Assembly (NCBI RefSeq): GCF_031569985.1
Contig: NZ_JAMQKA010000026.1
Span: forward strand, 1-64,000
From: JAMQKA01 sp031569985
Lineage (GTDB): Bacteria > Bacteroidota > Rhodothermia > Balneolales > Balneolaceae
Direction: 5' to 3'
DNA: 64,000 nucleotides
In this document: piece by piece, positions 51,900-61,566 of the stretch
How positions within the stretch are numbered: position 1 is the stretch's first letter
Layout: each line of letters begins with the position of its first letter
The notes under the pieces: model-generated
The model's database searches: none
Told to the model about the DNA's origin: nothing
Seen by the model: only the letters and a program-made list of their open reading frames with translations
Position numbers and translations under genes: made by a program

Positions 51900-53165
51900 C
51901 TAGGTGGCAATCGGTTCCTCCAGCTTTAGCTGGATCTTCGCTCCCTCTTTTGCCAACTGTACAGACTCAAAATCTGCACTGAATTCTTCCTGGATCTGTT
52001 GGTCCAGCTGCTTAAGATACGTATCGTTTGAGTCGGGGTCATGATGCGTAAGGAACAGGTTTTTCACACCCGATCGCAGTGCAAAATCCACCGTGGTCTC
52101 CCATGCCGAATGTCCCCACTCGGTCCTTTTTTGATAGGTAGTCTTGTCATACTGAGCGTCGTGAATCAATACATCGGCATCCTTTAAAAACTCTTTGAAC
52201 TTTGTATAGAAGTAGGCGTTTGTTTTCTGTTCAATCGGCTTAAGCTCATTATCCGGGCAAAACACTATGGTTTTACCCCCCACCCTCAATTTGTATATAG
52301 CGGTATTTATGGGATGATTTGCACTCATATATTCAATTGAATACCCATTGTATTCGGTCAGGCCGCTCTGCTGGGTGATATAGTTTAGATTGGCATCGAA
52401 CATGTCCAGTGTCACAGGGAAAAATGTTTTGGTAAGATGGCCGGACAAAATTTCCCTGCACCCTCCCGTAACCTGCGGTGGCATATGGATTTCAAAGTGG
52501 TTATCAGGATTGTAGATCGGCTTAAAGAAGGGAAATCCCTGTATATGATCCCAATGCGGGTGAGTGATAAAAATGTGACCGGTCACGTTGTCCCTGAACT
52601 CTGTTAAATAGTTGCCCAGATTCCTGATGCCGGTTCCACTGTCAAGAATCAACAGTTCATCCGTAAATGGCAGCTCCACCTGCACACAGGTCGTATTTCC
52701 GCCGTAAAAAATATTCTCTTTATTGGCACATGGCGTTGACCCTCTGACACCCCAAAATTTAATTGCCACACTTGGTTTAAGGAGCCGGTCAAGAAGGGAA
52801 TGCACCTCTTTCCCCCCGAAACCTGGTTCCAGCAGTGAAACATAGGCCAGTGACTTTAATTCTTCAGAAACTTGATGTGCGCTGTCGTTTTGAGATCTGA
52901 GGAAACAGATCGGAATAGATTCCGTCTCCGCATGATCCTGCAGGGAGCGCACAAGGGAGAGTAAATCCTGCTTGAAAGACTGTATATCCCAAAAAATGAG
53001 GTCCGGGTGGCTGGTACGAATGCGGCTCACCAACTCCTCCTTTGAGCTTTGAGCACCTGTAATCAAACGGAAATCATGCTTCTCAACGGCGCTGGTTAAG
53101 ACAGGAAGATCGGAGGGTTGTTCCGATACAAGAAATATCTTTTTATTTAAACTCTGATTACTCAC
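51900..53165 (-). CDS. Receiver-like domain fused to MBL-fold hydrolase
   Basis: A 421-residue fusion. Residues ~8-128 have the alternating pattern of a response-regulator receiver (KKIFLVSEQPSDL, then PDLIFWDIQS with Asp60 at the phospho-site, then LLEPGF where the conserved Lys is Glu113). Residues ~133-415 are a metallo-beta-lactamase-fold hydrolase: IKFWGVRGSTPCANKEN, THPHWDHIQGFPF with His202, His204, Asp206 and His207, VLIHDAQYDK and LTHHDPDSND. The hydrolase branch contains cAMP-phosphodiesterase-like and RNase Z-like enzymes. With the Lys lost, the receiver may not be switched by phosphate. ATG 53165. Confidence 0.85.
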   Translation of the reverse strand: MSNQSLNKKIFLVSEQPSDLPVLTSAVEKHDFRLITGAQSSKEELVSRIRTSHPDLIFWDIQSFKQDLLSLVRSLQDHAETESIPICFLRSQNDSAHQVSEELKSLAYVSLLEPGFGGKEVHSLLDRLLKPSVAIKFWGVRGSTPCANKENIFYGGNTTCVQVELPFTDELLILDSGTGIRNLGNYLTEFRDNVTGHIFITHPHWDHIQGFPFFKPIYNPDNHFEIHMPPQVTGGCREILSGHLTKTFFPVTLDMFDANLNYITQQSGLTEYNGYSIEYMSANHPINTAIYKLRVGGKTIVFCPDNELKPIEQKTNAYFYTKFKEFLKDADVLIHDAQYDKTTYQKRTEWGHSAWETTVDFALRSGVKNLFLTHHDPDSNDTYLKQLDQQIQEEFSADFESVQLAKEGAKIQLKLEEPIAT

Positions 53166-53268
53166 ACAAAAGGGGTTTAATCAAAAACATTTCTTGCCCG
53201 AAACCATATTTATTATTGCCAACTTAATAGCCGTTATACTCAAACAGTACCGATGTAACGCAACAGTG

Positions 53269-55392
53269 TTAGCCTTCTCTCCTAATATCGTCTATTTGTT
53301 CATCCAGCTCGTCAAGCTTATCCTGCTTCTTCTGAAGTCTGTTTTCCACTTTCTCAATTTTTGACTTGATCTCATTCAACAACGGATTGTCATCATCGCT
53401 TGACTTAAAATAGGTCCGGGATTCTTTATACTGAAGCACCTCTTCCTCGAGCTCATGCATCTCGTGCTTCACCTTCTTGTACTTCTTGCGAATTCCCATG
53501 ATTTTGGAACGCTGATCGGGATCGAGGTCGGCCTTGGCCAACTCCTGGTCAAATTTATTGCCCGATTTCGCTGCACGGAACCGTTCATAAATTACATCAC
53601 ACGCCTCGCGGTATCGCTTCCAAATCTCGTTCTTCCTTTTTATCGGAACGTATCCGGCTTCTTTAAATTTTTCCTGTAGCGGTTTGGCCTGTTCCACAGC
53701 CTCAATGGGGTCATCAAGCTGGCCAAGCTCTCGTAATTTTTCGAGAATCTCTTCTTTCTCTTTTAAGTTCTCCTTCTGTTGTTCTTTTCTATCCTTAAAG
53801 TGTTCTCTCCGCCGCTCATAGAACACATCCTGGGCTTCCTTAAACTGTTTCCACAATTTGCGTGACTTGTTGCGTGGAACTGGTCCAACTTTTTTCCACT
53901 GGTCAAGCAGGCTCTGCATTTTGCTGTGGCCTTTATCCCAGTCGGAGGTATCATTAATCTCACGGGCCTTTTCAATAAGCTCCATCTTCTTATTATAATT
54001 GGCCTCTTCCTGCTCCTTAAGCTCGTCAAGGTGCTCCGACTTGTATTCGTTGAACGAGTCGGTAGCGGCTTTAAAACGTGCCCACAACTTGTCTTCGTCA
54101 CGCTGAGGCAGGTTGCCCGTCTTCTTCCACCGGCGGTGTAGTTTATTCAGTTCCTTGGCCGCTTTGGGCAGGTTATCTTCTTCCAGCAACGCCTCCGCCT
54201 TGCGGCACAGATCCTCTTTCTTCTGGTAATACTTATCGAATTTCTGGCGGTGCTTCTTGTCATATTTGTACTTCTGGTCGTAATACTTGTCCTGGGCCGA
54301 CTTGTAGCGATCCCACACCTCATCAGACTTCTCAGCCGGCACGCGACCAATACGCTTGTACTGCTTGGTCAGATCATCAAACTCATTGTCCACCGCTTTC
54401 CAGTCGTTGGTATCATCGTCGATCGAAGACGCCAGATCCTCCATCTTGTCCAGAACGATCAATTTTCCGGTCAGGTTGTCCTCTTCCTGCTGGCGCTTGC
54501 TTACCAGGCGATCCACCTTGTGCTCATCAAACTCTTTGAGCTGGGCATTAAATTTTTCTTCAAGCTCATCACCCGTTCCAGAGGGAAGGATACCCACGCT
54601 GTTCCATTGTCCTTTCAGGCTGGAAACTTTCTGGGTGGCGGTCCATTGTTTGTTTTCAACAATATCGGTGAGTTTTTCGAGCAGCTCTTTTTTCTTTTCC
54701 AGGTTCTCTTTTTTCTGCTTGTTCAGCTGCTCATAATGCTCTTCTTTGCGCTGCTCAAATTTTTCCTGGGCATCTTGGAATCGTCCCAGCAGCTCCTTGA
54801 CCTCATCCCCTTCCACCTCAGGGCCTTCATTCCACTTGTTGGCCAGGTTGTCAAGCTCCATGGTCACGTAAGGCCAATCAGACTGCTTGGACAGGGATTC
54901 CGCCTTTTCAACGATCTCTTCATAGTATCCAATCCCGGTCTGTTCCTCTTCGGATTTCTCCTCGTCTGAGGTCTCTTCTGCCTGTTGCTCTTCCGCGCCG
55001 TCGGTTGATTTCGTTTCCTGCTTTTCCTCTGTGGTCTCTTCCTGCTCGGGGACTGGTTGACTCAAACTTTCCTTTACATTTTTTAACTGTTCGTACAGAT
55101 CCTCAAAATCACCAATCGCCTGGGCATTTTTCAGCTCCTCAATCAGTTCATCTACATCCTCGGTGCCCTTCTCATCCTGCTCAAGCAGGGTTTCCACCCT
55201 ATCTTTTAGTCGGCCAAACGCCTCTTGGTATTCATTCACAATTTCAGAGAGGCTGTCCTTGTCGGTTACTTCTGCAATCTTGCGCTCCGCAAACAGACTG
55301 GTTTCTTTTAGCATTAGATCTCCGTCCTCCGTCAAATAAGAGAACTGATCTTCATATTCAAAATCAAGCATTGTTTCAGTTTCTTCACTCAT
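53269..55392 (-). CDS. DUF349 repeat protein
   Basis: A 707-residue cytosolic, highly charged protein with several tandem DUF349 modules (~75 residues each), seen as repeated W-K-x-x-G-x-x-P-x-x-x-x-x-x-x-W-x-R/K-F: for example WNSVGILPSGTGDELEEKF, KRIGRVPAEKSDEVWDRY, WKKTGNLPQRDEDKLWARF, WKKVGPVPRNKSRKLWKQF and EAGYVPIKRKNEIWKRY. A ~170-residue acidic N-terminal region and a C-terminal coiled coil (~640-700) flank them. DUF349 proteins are conserved but of unclear function; some data in other bacteria point to ribosome or envelope roles, which I cannot judge here. Confidence 0.88.
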   Translation of the reverse strand: MSEETETMLDFEYEDQFSYLTEDGDLMLKETSLFAERKIAEVTDKDSLSEIVNEYQEAFGRLKDRVETLLEQDEKGTEDVDELIEELKNAQAIGDFEDLYEQLKNVKESLSQPVPEQEETTEEKQETKSTDGAEEQQAEETSDEEKSEEEQTGIGYYEEIVEKAESLSKQSDWPYVTMELDNLANKWNEGPEVEGDEVKELLGRFQDAQEKFEQRKEEHYEQLNKQKKENLEKKKELLEKLTDIVENKQWTATQKVSSLKGQWNSVGILPSGTGDELEEKFNAQLKEFDEHKVDRLVSKRQQEEDNLTGKLIVLDKMEDLASSIDDDTNDWKAVDNEFDDLTKQYKRIGRVPAEKSDEVWDRYKSAQDKYYDQKYKYDKKHRQKFDKYYQKKEDLCRKAEALLEEDNLPKAAKELNKLHRRWKKTGNLPQRDEDKLWARFKAATDSFNEYKSEHLDELKEQEEANYNKKMELIEKAREINDTSDWDKGHSKMQSLLDQWKKVGPVPRNKSRKLWKQFKEAQDVFYERRREHFKDRKEQQKENLKEKEEILEKLRELGQLDDPIEAVEQAKPLQEKFKEAGYVPIKRKNEIWKRYREACDVIYERFRAAKSGNKFDQELAKADLDPDQRSKIMGIRKKYKKVKHEMHELEEEVLQYKESRTYFKSSDDDNPLLNEIKSKIEKVENRLQKKQDKLDELDEQIDDIRREG

Positions 55393-55516
55393 AACTACAG
55401 TCGTGGACCACTTCGAATGTTAGAGGTCTACCATTGCTATATTTAAAAACTCGTTAAGTTTAGATAAGATAATATTTCTATACAATTTATTACAAACTTC
55501 TTCTGTTTGCTATAAA

Positions 55517-55551
55517 TAGAAACAAAGAAGCCGGTCTTTTCAACCGGCTTC
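55517..55551 (-). terminator. Intrinsic terminator of the MscS gene
   Basis: Minus strand: GAAGCCGG (55551-55544) pairs with CCGGCTTC (55534-55527), nine-base loop, followed by TTTGTTTCT. Confidence 0.85.
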
Positions 55552-55581
55552 AGGCAATTAAATAAGTTGTCGATCAATTGT

Positions 55582-56403
55582 TTAGCCTTCCTGGAACAGG
55601 TGAACATCACGTTGTGGATAAGGAAACGATATATCCTCTTCGTCAAATCGTTGCTTCACTTTTTTAGTGAAATCATGGTATAGAGGCCAATAGTTTTCGG
55701 TTGCCGTCCAGGGACGTACGCGCAAAATAACGGCATTATCTCCAAGCGAACCGACAGCAATGAGCGGCGCTGGTTCCGACAGAACCCGATCATCGCCATC
55801 CAATACCTCCTTGATTACCTTCATCGCCTTGTCAATGTCGTCGTCATACCCGATGCCAACTTCCATATCAACGCGCCGGGTTTCGTTGCGGGTGAGGTTT
55901 TCAATTTTAGTACCCCAAATCTGTGAATTAGGCATTGTGATAGCAACATTGTTAAAACTATGCATTTCCGTAACAAACAGGCCTATTTCATCTACAATAC
56001 CCGAGGTACCTCCAATCTCTACGGCATCACCAACATTAAACGGGCGGAGTAAAAGCAACATAAAACCGGACGCAATATTGCTAAGTGTTCCCTGCAGTGC
56101 CAGTCCAATAGCCAGCCCGATGGCACCCAACACGGCAATAATACTGGCTGTTTGCACACCAAACCGATTTAACACAGCTAAAATGGTGATGATGAGTACC
56201 GCAATCTTTGTGCCCTTCACTAAAATCGGAGAGATCGTGTCATCAATCCTCTCTGTTTTGGCAGTAGATTTCTTTACTCTCTTGCTAAGCCAATTGGCCA
56301 CAACCCATCCCGCAATCAGGATACCCAAAGCACCAATTACGTTTAACCCGTACGTAGCTAACTGTTCGTATACCGTCGCCCATAGCTCATTGATCTGCTC
56401 CAT
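55582..56403 (-). CDS. mscS: Small-conductance mechanosensitive channel (MscS family)
   Basis: A 273-residue inner-membrane channel. Three membrane segments (ATYGLNVIGALGILIAGWVV, KGTKIAVLIITILAVLNRFG, ASIIAVLGAIGLAIGLALQG) are followed by the pore helix TM3b/hinge (LSNIASGFMLLLLRPFNVGD) and a beta/mixed cytosolic domain (GTSGIVDEIGLFVTEMHSFN, MEVGIGYDDDIDKAM). Length and order match E. coli MscS. It opens on membrane tension to release solutes in hypo-osmotic shock. A terminator follows its end. Confidence 0.93.
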   Translation of the reverse strand: MEQINELWATVYEQLATYGLNVIGALGILIAGWVVANWLSKRVKKSTAKTERIDDTISPILVKGTKIAVLIITILAVLNRFGVQTASIIAVLGAIGLAIGLALQGTLSNIASGFMLLLLRPFNVGDAVEIGGTSGIVDEIGLFVTEMHSFNNVAITMPNSQIWGTKIENLTRNETRRVDMEVGIGYDDDIDKAMKVIKEVLDGDDRVLSEPAPLIAVGSLGDNAVILRVRPWTATENYWPLYHDFTKKVKQRFDEEDISFPYPQRDVHLFQEG

Positions 56404-56440
56404 CTACTTATCTCCTGTTATTTTAGGTTGAATAAACTGT

Positions 56441-56478
56441 ACAAAATATAAAAGGCAGCACAGAATTATGCTGCCTTT
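56441..56478 (-). terminator. Intrinsic terminator of the coiled-coil gene
   Basis: Minus strand: AAAGGCAGCA (56478-56469) pairs with TGCTGCCTTT (56460-56451) over an eight-base loop, followed by TATATTTTG. Ten perfect pairs. It could also act, on the other strand, as a weak terminator. Confidence 0.8.
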
Positions 56479-56498
56479 AATTAGAATTCCGGATATTG

Positions 56499-56789
56499 CT
56501 AATCTTTTAGAATAGAACGGACTTCAGAGAATCCTTCGCGAACATCCTTCCAGAGTGCCTCAGCGTCTTCTTTGACTTTCTCAAACGTATCTTCACTGGA
56601 GTCTTTGATACGGTCCAGCTTTACCTTCAGCTCGCTTCGTTTTGTTTTTAGTTTTTCCAACCGTCTCGAGATATCCGCCTTTACCTTGTTGGACTCCCCT
56701 TCGGCTTTCTTCTGAAGCTTATCGATCTGCTGGTTCCATTCCCGAAGTTGTTTTTCAAGTTTATCAATGTATTCTTCGCGTGTGGCCAT
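56499..56789 (-). CDS. Small coiled-coil protein
   Basis: A 96-residue protein that is one long charged helix: YIDKLEKQLREWNQQIDKLQ then LEKLKTKRSELKVKLDRIKD. A strong GGAGGT ribosome site precedes the ATG. Proteins of this sort (Sll1863-like) are small stress proteins in many bacteria. It lies beside Dps and MscS genes, which fits a stress role. Exact function unknown. Confidence 0.7.
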   Translation of the reverse strand: MATREEYIDKLEKQLREWNQQIDKLQKKAEGESNKVKADISRRLEKLKTKRSELKVKLDRIKDSSEDTFEKVKEDAEALWKDVREGFSEVRSILKD

Positions 56790-56837
56790 AATGACCTCCT
56801 GAATCCTATTGATTTAAATTAATAGACTGAGATAAAA

Positions 56838-57335
56838 TTAATCTTCCAAGTGACTTCGCAACATCCAGGCCGCTTTTGAATGGACGTGCAGACGCTGAGT
56901 TATCAGGTCAATCGTTGCTTCATCATCGGCCTTCTTGGGGGCATCCAATGCTTTTCGTGCGGTACGGATGACTTGTTCATTGGCAATGGCCAGCCGGCGT
57001 ACCATCTCCAGGGCCTTTGGCTTCTCGATATCTTCCTTAATCGAAGTCAACTCGTTGAACTCAGTAAATGAGCCCGGTGACTTGTGGCCCAAAGCCCGGA
57101 TCCGTTCCGCAATTTCATCGATGGCATCGGCCAGTTCAGTGTACTGCTGCTCAAACTGCTCATGCAGCGGGTGGAACAGTTCTCCTGTCACGTTCCAGTG
57201 ATAATTATGTGTTTTGAGATACACCATATAGGAGTCGGCCAGCAAATGGGCCAACCCTTCGGCAATCTCTTTTCTGTTTTTTTCGCTAATGCCAATATTT
57301 ACTTCCATATCCATGACTCCTTGTTGTGCACTCAT
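56838..57335 (-). CDS. dps: Dps family DNA-protection protein
   Basis: A 165-residue ferritin-like protein. The dinuclear iron site residues are in KTHNYHWNVTGELFHPLHEQ and FEQQYTELADAIDEIAERIR (His, Asp and Glu pattern of Dps), and LTSIKEDIEKPKALEMVRRL follows. It oxidizes and stores iron with peroxide and protects DNA. Start ATG 57335 is chosen because a strong GGAGGT lies nine bases upstream; a longer frame from 57431 lacks it. The coiled-coil gene follows 48 bases downstream. Confidence 0.92.
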   Translation of the reverse strand: MSAQQGVMDMEVNIGISEKNRKEIAEGLAHLLADSYMVYLKTHNYHWNVTGELFHPLHEQFEQQYTELADAIDEIAERIRALGHKSPGSFTEFNELTSIKEDIEKPKALEMVRRLAIANEQVIRTARKALDAPKKADDEATIDLITQRLHVHSKAAWMLRSHLED

Positions 57336-57581
57336 AATTTTAATACCTCCGTTAACTTTGAATATTGATTTCTCTTGTTTCTGCGTCGCACTGCTCTTTT
57401 CCATAAATTTCGAACAGCAGTTCACAGACAAAGTTTCTCAATTCTTTAATCATGAGTCGTTGTTGGGATTATTTGTTGTAATATTTCACATTTTTCTACA
57501 ACAAACGCACGGAAATCATTCCTCTTGACCGATAGAATCTGCCTATATCAAAGATAGAAATGTAAGATAAGAGATCTCGTT

Positions 57582-58292
57582 TCAGCTGTTCTGCTGCTTT
57601 TCCCGGTTCCAGCGAAACCGGTCCATAACACGAAGCATATCAGGTGGGATTTTTGCCTCATACGTCACCTTTTTGCCAGTGCGGGGATGTTTGAACGACA
57701 AGCGGTAGGCATGCAGCGCCTGTCGGTTGATCAGGGGTTCCTGCTTCTCCTCGGGGGCATAGTGTTGATCCCCAACCAGCTGATGGCCGATTTCATTGAA
57801 CTGCACGCGAATCTGGTTTTTCAAACCGGTATCCAGGTACACCTCCACGAGGGTATTGTTGGCAAAACGCTCCTTGACTTTGTAGCGCAAGCGTGCAAAT
57901 GTGGCGCCCTCCTCCTCTTTATCGACCACAATATTACGGAATCCCTCTTTGATAAGCTTCAGGTAATGAACGAGCTCTCCCTCATCCTCTTCTATAATGC
58001 CGCGAACTATGGCAAGGTAACAGCGCTCCGGGGTGTGGTTTTTGAACTGTTCAAACAGATCGTAATGGGCCCGCTCCTTCTTTGAAAAAACCATCAAACC
58101 GCTGGTGTATCGATCGATGCGGTGCACACTGCCCACCCGAACCCCGTGCTTCCCCAGGTGATCGGCCACAAGGTCAAAAAGGTTCTTGGCATTACTATTG
58201 GGGATCGGAACCGAAAGCAGTCCGGCGGGTTTGTCTACTACAAATATATCTTTATCCTGGTGGACTATATAAAAGTCCCTGTTTCTACCCAT
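57582..58292 (-). CDS. RluA-family pseudouridine synthase, no S4 domain
   Basis: A 236-residue pseudouridine synthase. Catalytic segment is VGSVHRIDRYTSGLMVFSKK with Asp in HRID; KNQIRVQFNEIGHQLVGDQH matches the substrate loop. Lacks an N-terminal S4 domain, unlike the 33244 gene, so it is closer to the RluA/TruC or YqcB/RsuA-like RNA set than to RluD. It would isomerise a uridine in rRNA or tRNA. The 58336 gene ends 43 bases upstream. Confidence 0.87.
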   Translation of the reverse strand: MGRNRDFYIVHQDKDIFVVDKPAGLLSVPIPNSNAKNLFDLVADHLGKHGVRVGSVHRIDRYTSGLMVFSKKERAHYDLFEQFKNHTPERCYLAIVRGIIEEDEGELVHYLKLIKEGFRNIVVDKEEEGATFARLRYKVKERFANNTLVEVYLDTGLKNQIRVQFNEIGHQLVGDQHYAPEEKQEPLINRQALHAYRLSFKHPRTGKKVTYEAKIPPDMLRVMDRFRWNREKQQNS

Positions 58293-58335
58293 ACTATCAC
58301 AAACAGGTTAAAAAAGTTACGCTTACTGGCAACGG

Positions 58336-58686
58336 TTACTCTTCAACACCGTGCACTTCTTTGAGTATCCCCTTGGCATCGTTGTCGCCATCCTGCATCA
58401 CGCGGTGCTGCAAGTTGGTAATAATTTCCTGCTGGGCCTGGTCAAATGCTGCTTCCTTGGCTTCTTTTTCTGTTCCCGTCCGGATCAGGTCATACACATC
58501 ATCCGCCCTGACAATGCTGTACAGCTTGTCTTCATTAAACGCGTGCGACCGAAGCTCTTCATACTTCTTGAACACACGGGGAAAATCTTTGCTGTCCTCA
58601 GCCCGCGTAATAATTTCCACATCTTCAGGACCTTCTGCGCTAAGGGGTGTTTTGCAGAGATAAAAGTAATTGTGCTTGTAAATCAT
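58336..58686 (-). CDS. Hypothetical protein
   Basis: A 116-residue soluble, acidic protein starting MIYKHNYFYLCKTPLSAEGP. A mostly helical part (KDFPRVFKKYEELRSHAFNE, TEKEAKEAAFDQAQQEIITN) covers the rest. It has no family I recognise, no signal peptide and no cysteine-rich motif. Codon use looks like the neighbours. It precedes a pseudouridine synthase by 43 bases, perhaps in one message. Confidence 0.6.
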   Translation of the reverse strand: MIYKHNYFYLCKTPLSAEGPEDVEIITRAEDSKDFPRVFKKYEELRSHAFNEDKLYSIVRADDVYDLIRTGTEKEAKEAAFDQAQQEIITNLQHRVMQDGDNDAKGILKEVHGVEE

Positions 58687-58983
58687 ATGTCAACGTGATT
58701 TATAATTGGATGATATCCGATTTCACGGAATCTAATTAATATCTTCGGAATTAGTACTTTATATTGATTAGCTTCTGAATATAGGCATGTTTTATCGTTT
58801 TATGAATCATTGAATCACCTCAATATTCCGAATTTTGACTGGTGACTTAGTGATGTCTTACAATTCAGAGCGAGAAAGAAATAAGGGAAAATCAGCTTCC
58901 ACAGATGCGGGATAATCGATGGGATTCTCGTTTCTACGTAACACGACTAACCGATAACGATCTTGATTAACAGGATTATTTAT

Positions 58984-61320
58984 ATGATCAAAACCAGACC
59001 ATGGGCTCTACTATTTAGCTTTCTTTTCATCACAGCTTGCACAACCACTTCCAGCCTTCAGCAACAACAATCAGCCACCCAAACCGGGAATAGCCAAGGA
59101 ACTGACCTCACCCACCACTACCTTTTTGGAGATTCACCCGATGATTCCGGCATGTGGCTGCTTCCACAGATCAAAGGAGCAGTGCATGCCGAGATGGCCG
59201 CCAAGGGTCTTAAGCTCACATCAGATGAAATGTACAGTCAAATGGCCCCCTCACTGAACCAAGCCATTGTTCGTCTGAATATCGGTGAAGGCGGCGGAGG
59301 CACAGCCTCTTTTGTCTCAGCCCGGGGCTTACTGCTGACTAACCATCATGTGGCCTACGATGCGATCACCTCGGCAAGCACGGCCAAACAGAACTACCTG
59401 GACCAAGGTTTTTATGCCGAGACCAATGCCCAGGAGATCCCGGCCGAAGGTTACTCCCTCTACATCCCGATTGAACAGGTGGAAGTGACTGAAAAGATCA
59501 GCTCCATGCTGCCCGACACCCTGAACGCCCAAAAACAAAACCAGCTGGAACAGCAGGTACGCCAAAAACTTATCCAGAAACGCAAAGGGGGCAATGAAGA
59601 CCTGGTGGTAGAGATCGATGACTACTGGGCGGGTAACCGGCAGTTCATGGCGGTTTACAGGGTGATCAGGGATGTACGGCTAGTCTATGCCCCGCCTTCC
59701 TCTATCGGCAAATACGGCGGCGATATTGACAACTGGGAATGGCCGCGCCACACCGGCGACTATGCCTTCCTGCGCGCATATGTGGCACCCGATGGCAGCG
59801 CTCGCCCTCACAATGCAGAAAATGTACCGTTTCAACCATCCCGACATCTCCAGATAAATGCCAACGGCGTGCAGCCGAATGACTTCACCATGACACTGGG
59901 TTTTCCCGGTTCCACCTATCGATACCAGAGCAGCTACGCCTTTGACTTTTACCACAATGTTCGGAATCCGGTGATGATCGATTCGTTCCAGGCGATCTTG
60001 GACGCGATGGAATATGCCGCAGAACAGGATGAGGAAATTAAAGTTGAGAACGCCTCCGATCGCGCATCGGTGGCCAACACACTAAAGTACCTGAAAGGCG
60101 TGCAGGATGGATTTGACAGATACGATATTATTGAACGAAAAGAAGAGCGGGAAAACGAATTCCAGCAGTGGATTGAAAGCGATTCAACCCGAAATATCCG
60201 CTATGGCCGCGTGCTGAGCCAGCTGGATACCGCTTTTAACATCGCCTCTCAAACGGGGGATCTACTCTACGGCACCTATTACGCATTAAATAACAACACG
60301 CTGCTGCAAGTGGCCGGGCTCTACGATGCCTACTATGAATATCTCAACAACCCCGACAGCCTCTCCTTTAGTTCGGGACGTAAAGATACCCTGCTGATGC
60401 AGCACCGCCAGATGCTGGACTCCTCCAACTTGGAGGCCCAGACTATGATGCTTGACCAGATGGTTACCTCGCTTTCCTCGTTTCCCTCCGGCAAACGACC
60501 TATGCTTTTCATCGAGCTTTTCGAGGGTAAGACCGGGGATGAGCTAAAAGCAGCAGTCCAACAGTATATTGAAAATCAAGTGAAAACCTCCCTTGTCTAC
60601 AGCGCCGATTCGGCAGAAGCTTTTTTGAACAGGCCTGTTGAGGAGGTTACTGACCAGCCTGTGGATCCGGTGGTTAAACTATACTGGGAGATTTATAACA
60701 CCTTTGATTTCAGCCGGAATAACTATAGCCAACATTTTGCCTACCTGAATCCCGCACGTGAACGTTACGTGGAGGGCATGCTCGCCTTCCGACAGGATTC
60801 CACCGAATATCCCGATGCAAACTTCACGCTTCGGCTGAGCGGTGGACGTGTGCTAGGCTACTCCGCCGTAGACGGCCTTTACAATTCACCCTACACAACC
60901 TTCGAGGGTATGATTGCCAAGGACACAGACGAGGAGCCATTTGATGCTCCGCAAATGCTCGAAAATTACTTCCAGAACCACTCGGGAGGCTCCTCCAATA
61001 TTCCCTATGCCACTCCTTCCGGGCACCTTGTTGTCAACCTGCTTACAACGAATGATATCACCGGCGGCAATTCCGGGAGTCCACTTCTGAATGGGAATGG
61101 AGAAGTTGTGGGAATCGCATTCGACAGCAATTACGAGGGGGTAATCGGCGACTACTACTATGATCCTGACCTGAATCGCACCATTAATGTGGATATCCGC
61201 TACGTACTGTTCCTGATGGAGGAATTCAGCAATGCTGATCGTATCCTGAATGAACTGAATATTATACGAGAAGGCCGTAGTAACATCCAGGCAGAGGCTG
61301 CGGTGGGAATTAAAAATTAG
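58984..61320 (+). CDS. S46-family dipeptidyl-peptidase, lipoprotein-like signal
   Basis: A 778-residue exported serine peptidase of family S46 (DPP7/DPP11). The N-terminal LLFSFLFITAC then TTTS is a lipoprotein-like signal. The chymotrypsin-type domain has LLLTNHHVAYDAITSA (catalytic His), the catalytic Ser in TGGNSGSPLLNGNGEVVGIA, and GGDIDNWEWPRHTGDYAFLR (Asp region). S46 enzymes remove dipeptides from the N-terminus, feeding asaccharolytic growth. Whether it prefers hydrophobic (DPP7) or acidic (DPP11) P1 residues cannot be told by eye. ATG 58984 is preferred to an upstream TTG. Confidence 0.92.
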   Translation: MIKTRPWALLFSFLFITACTTTSSLQQQQSATQTGNSQGTDLTHHYLFGDSPDDSGMWLLPQIKGAVHAEMAAKGLKLTSDEMYSQMAPSLNQAIVRLNIGEGGGGTASFVSARGLLLTNHHVAYDAITSASTAKQNYLDQGFYAETNAQEIPAEGYSLYIPIEQVEVTEKISSMLPDTLNAQKQNQLEQQVRQKLIQKRKGGNEDLVVEIDDYWAGNRQFMAVYRVIRDVRLVYAPPSSIGKYGGDIDNWEWPRHTGDYAFLRAYVAPDGSARPHNAENVPFQPSRHLQINANGVQPNDFTMTLGFPGSTYRYQSSYAFDFYHNVRNPVMIDSFQAILDAMEYAAEQDEEIKVENASDRASVANTLKYLKGVQDGFDRYDIIERKEERENEFQQWIESDSTRNIRYGRVLSQLDTAFNIASQTGDLLYGTYYALNNNTLLQVAGLYDAYYEYLNNPDSLSFSSGRKDTLLMQHRQMLDSSNLEAQTMMLDQMVTSLSSFPSGKRPMLFIELFEGKTGDELKAAVQQYIENQVKTSLVYSADSAEAFLNRPVEEVTDQPVDPVVKLYWEIYNTFDFSRNNYSQHFAYLNPARERYVEGMLAFRQDSTEYPDANFTLRLSGGRVLGYSAVDGLYNSPYTTFEGMIAKDTDEEPFDAPQMLENYFQNHSGGSSNIPYATPSGHLVVNLLTTNDITGGNSGSPLLNGNGEVVGIAFDSNYEGVIGDYYYDPDLNRTINVDIRYVLFLMEEFSNADRILNELNIIREGRSNIQAEAAVGIKN

Positions 61321-61566
61321 GAAACATTAGTGTCCGGGGAAATTAATCTTTCAGCAAATAATAGCGTTTATGTTCACCCTATTCCGTTTTTGGTAAGCAA
61401 TGTAAAACGAACCGGTTTATAAACAGGCTTCATACAATAAGCCCAACCTCCGAAGTCCGGCCTTGGTAAAGTTGACCGCCCGGAAGGGATCGAAGTGAAG
61501 CGTTAAGAAAAAATCTGTGATTTTTTTAGCGTATCGAAGAACCCTTCAGGTCAAGTTTACCTCAGT

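Noticed and set aside
54078..54969. Long + strand frames across the DUF349 gene
   Set aside because: They are shadows of the Lys/Glu-rich repeats, with Leu/Phe-rich or Cys/Pro-rich text and no family match.
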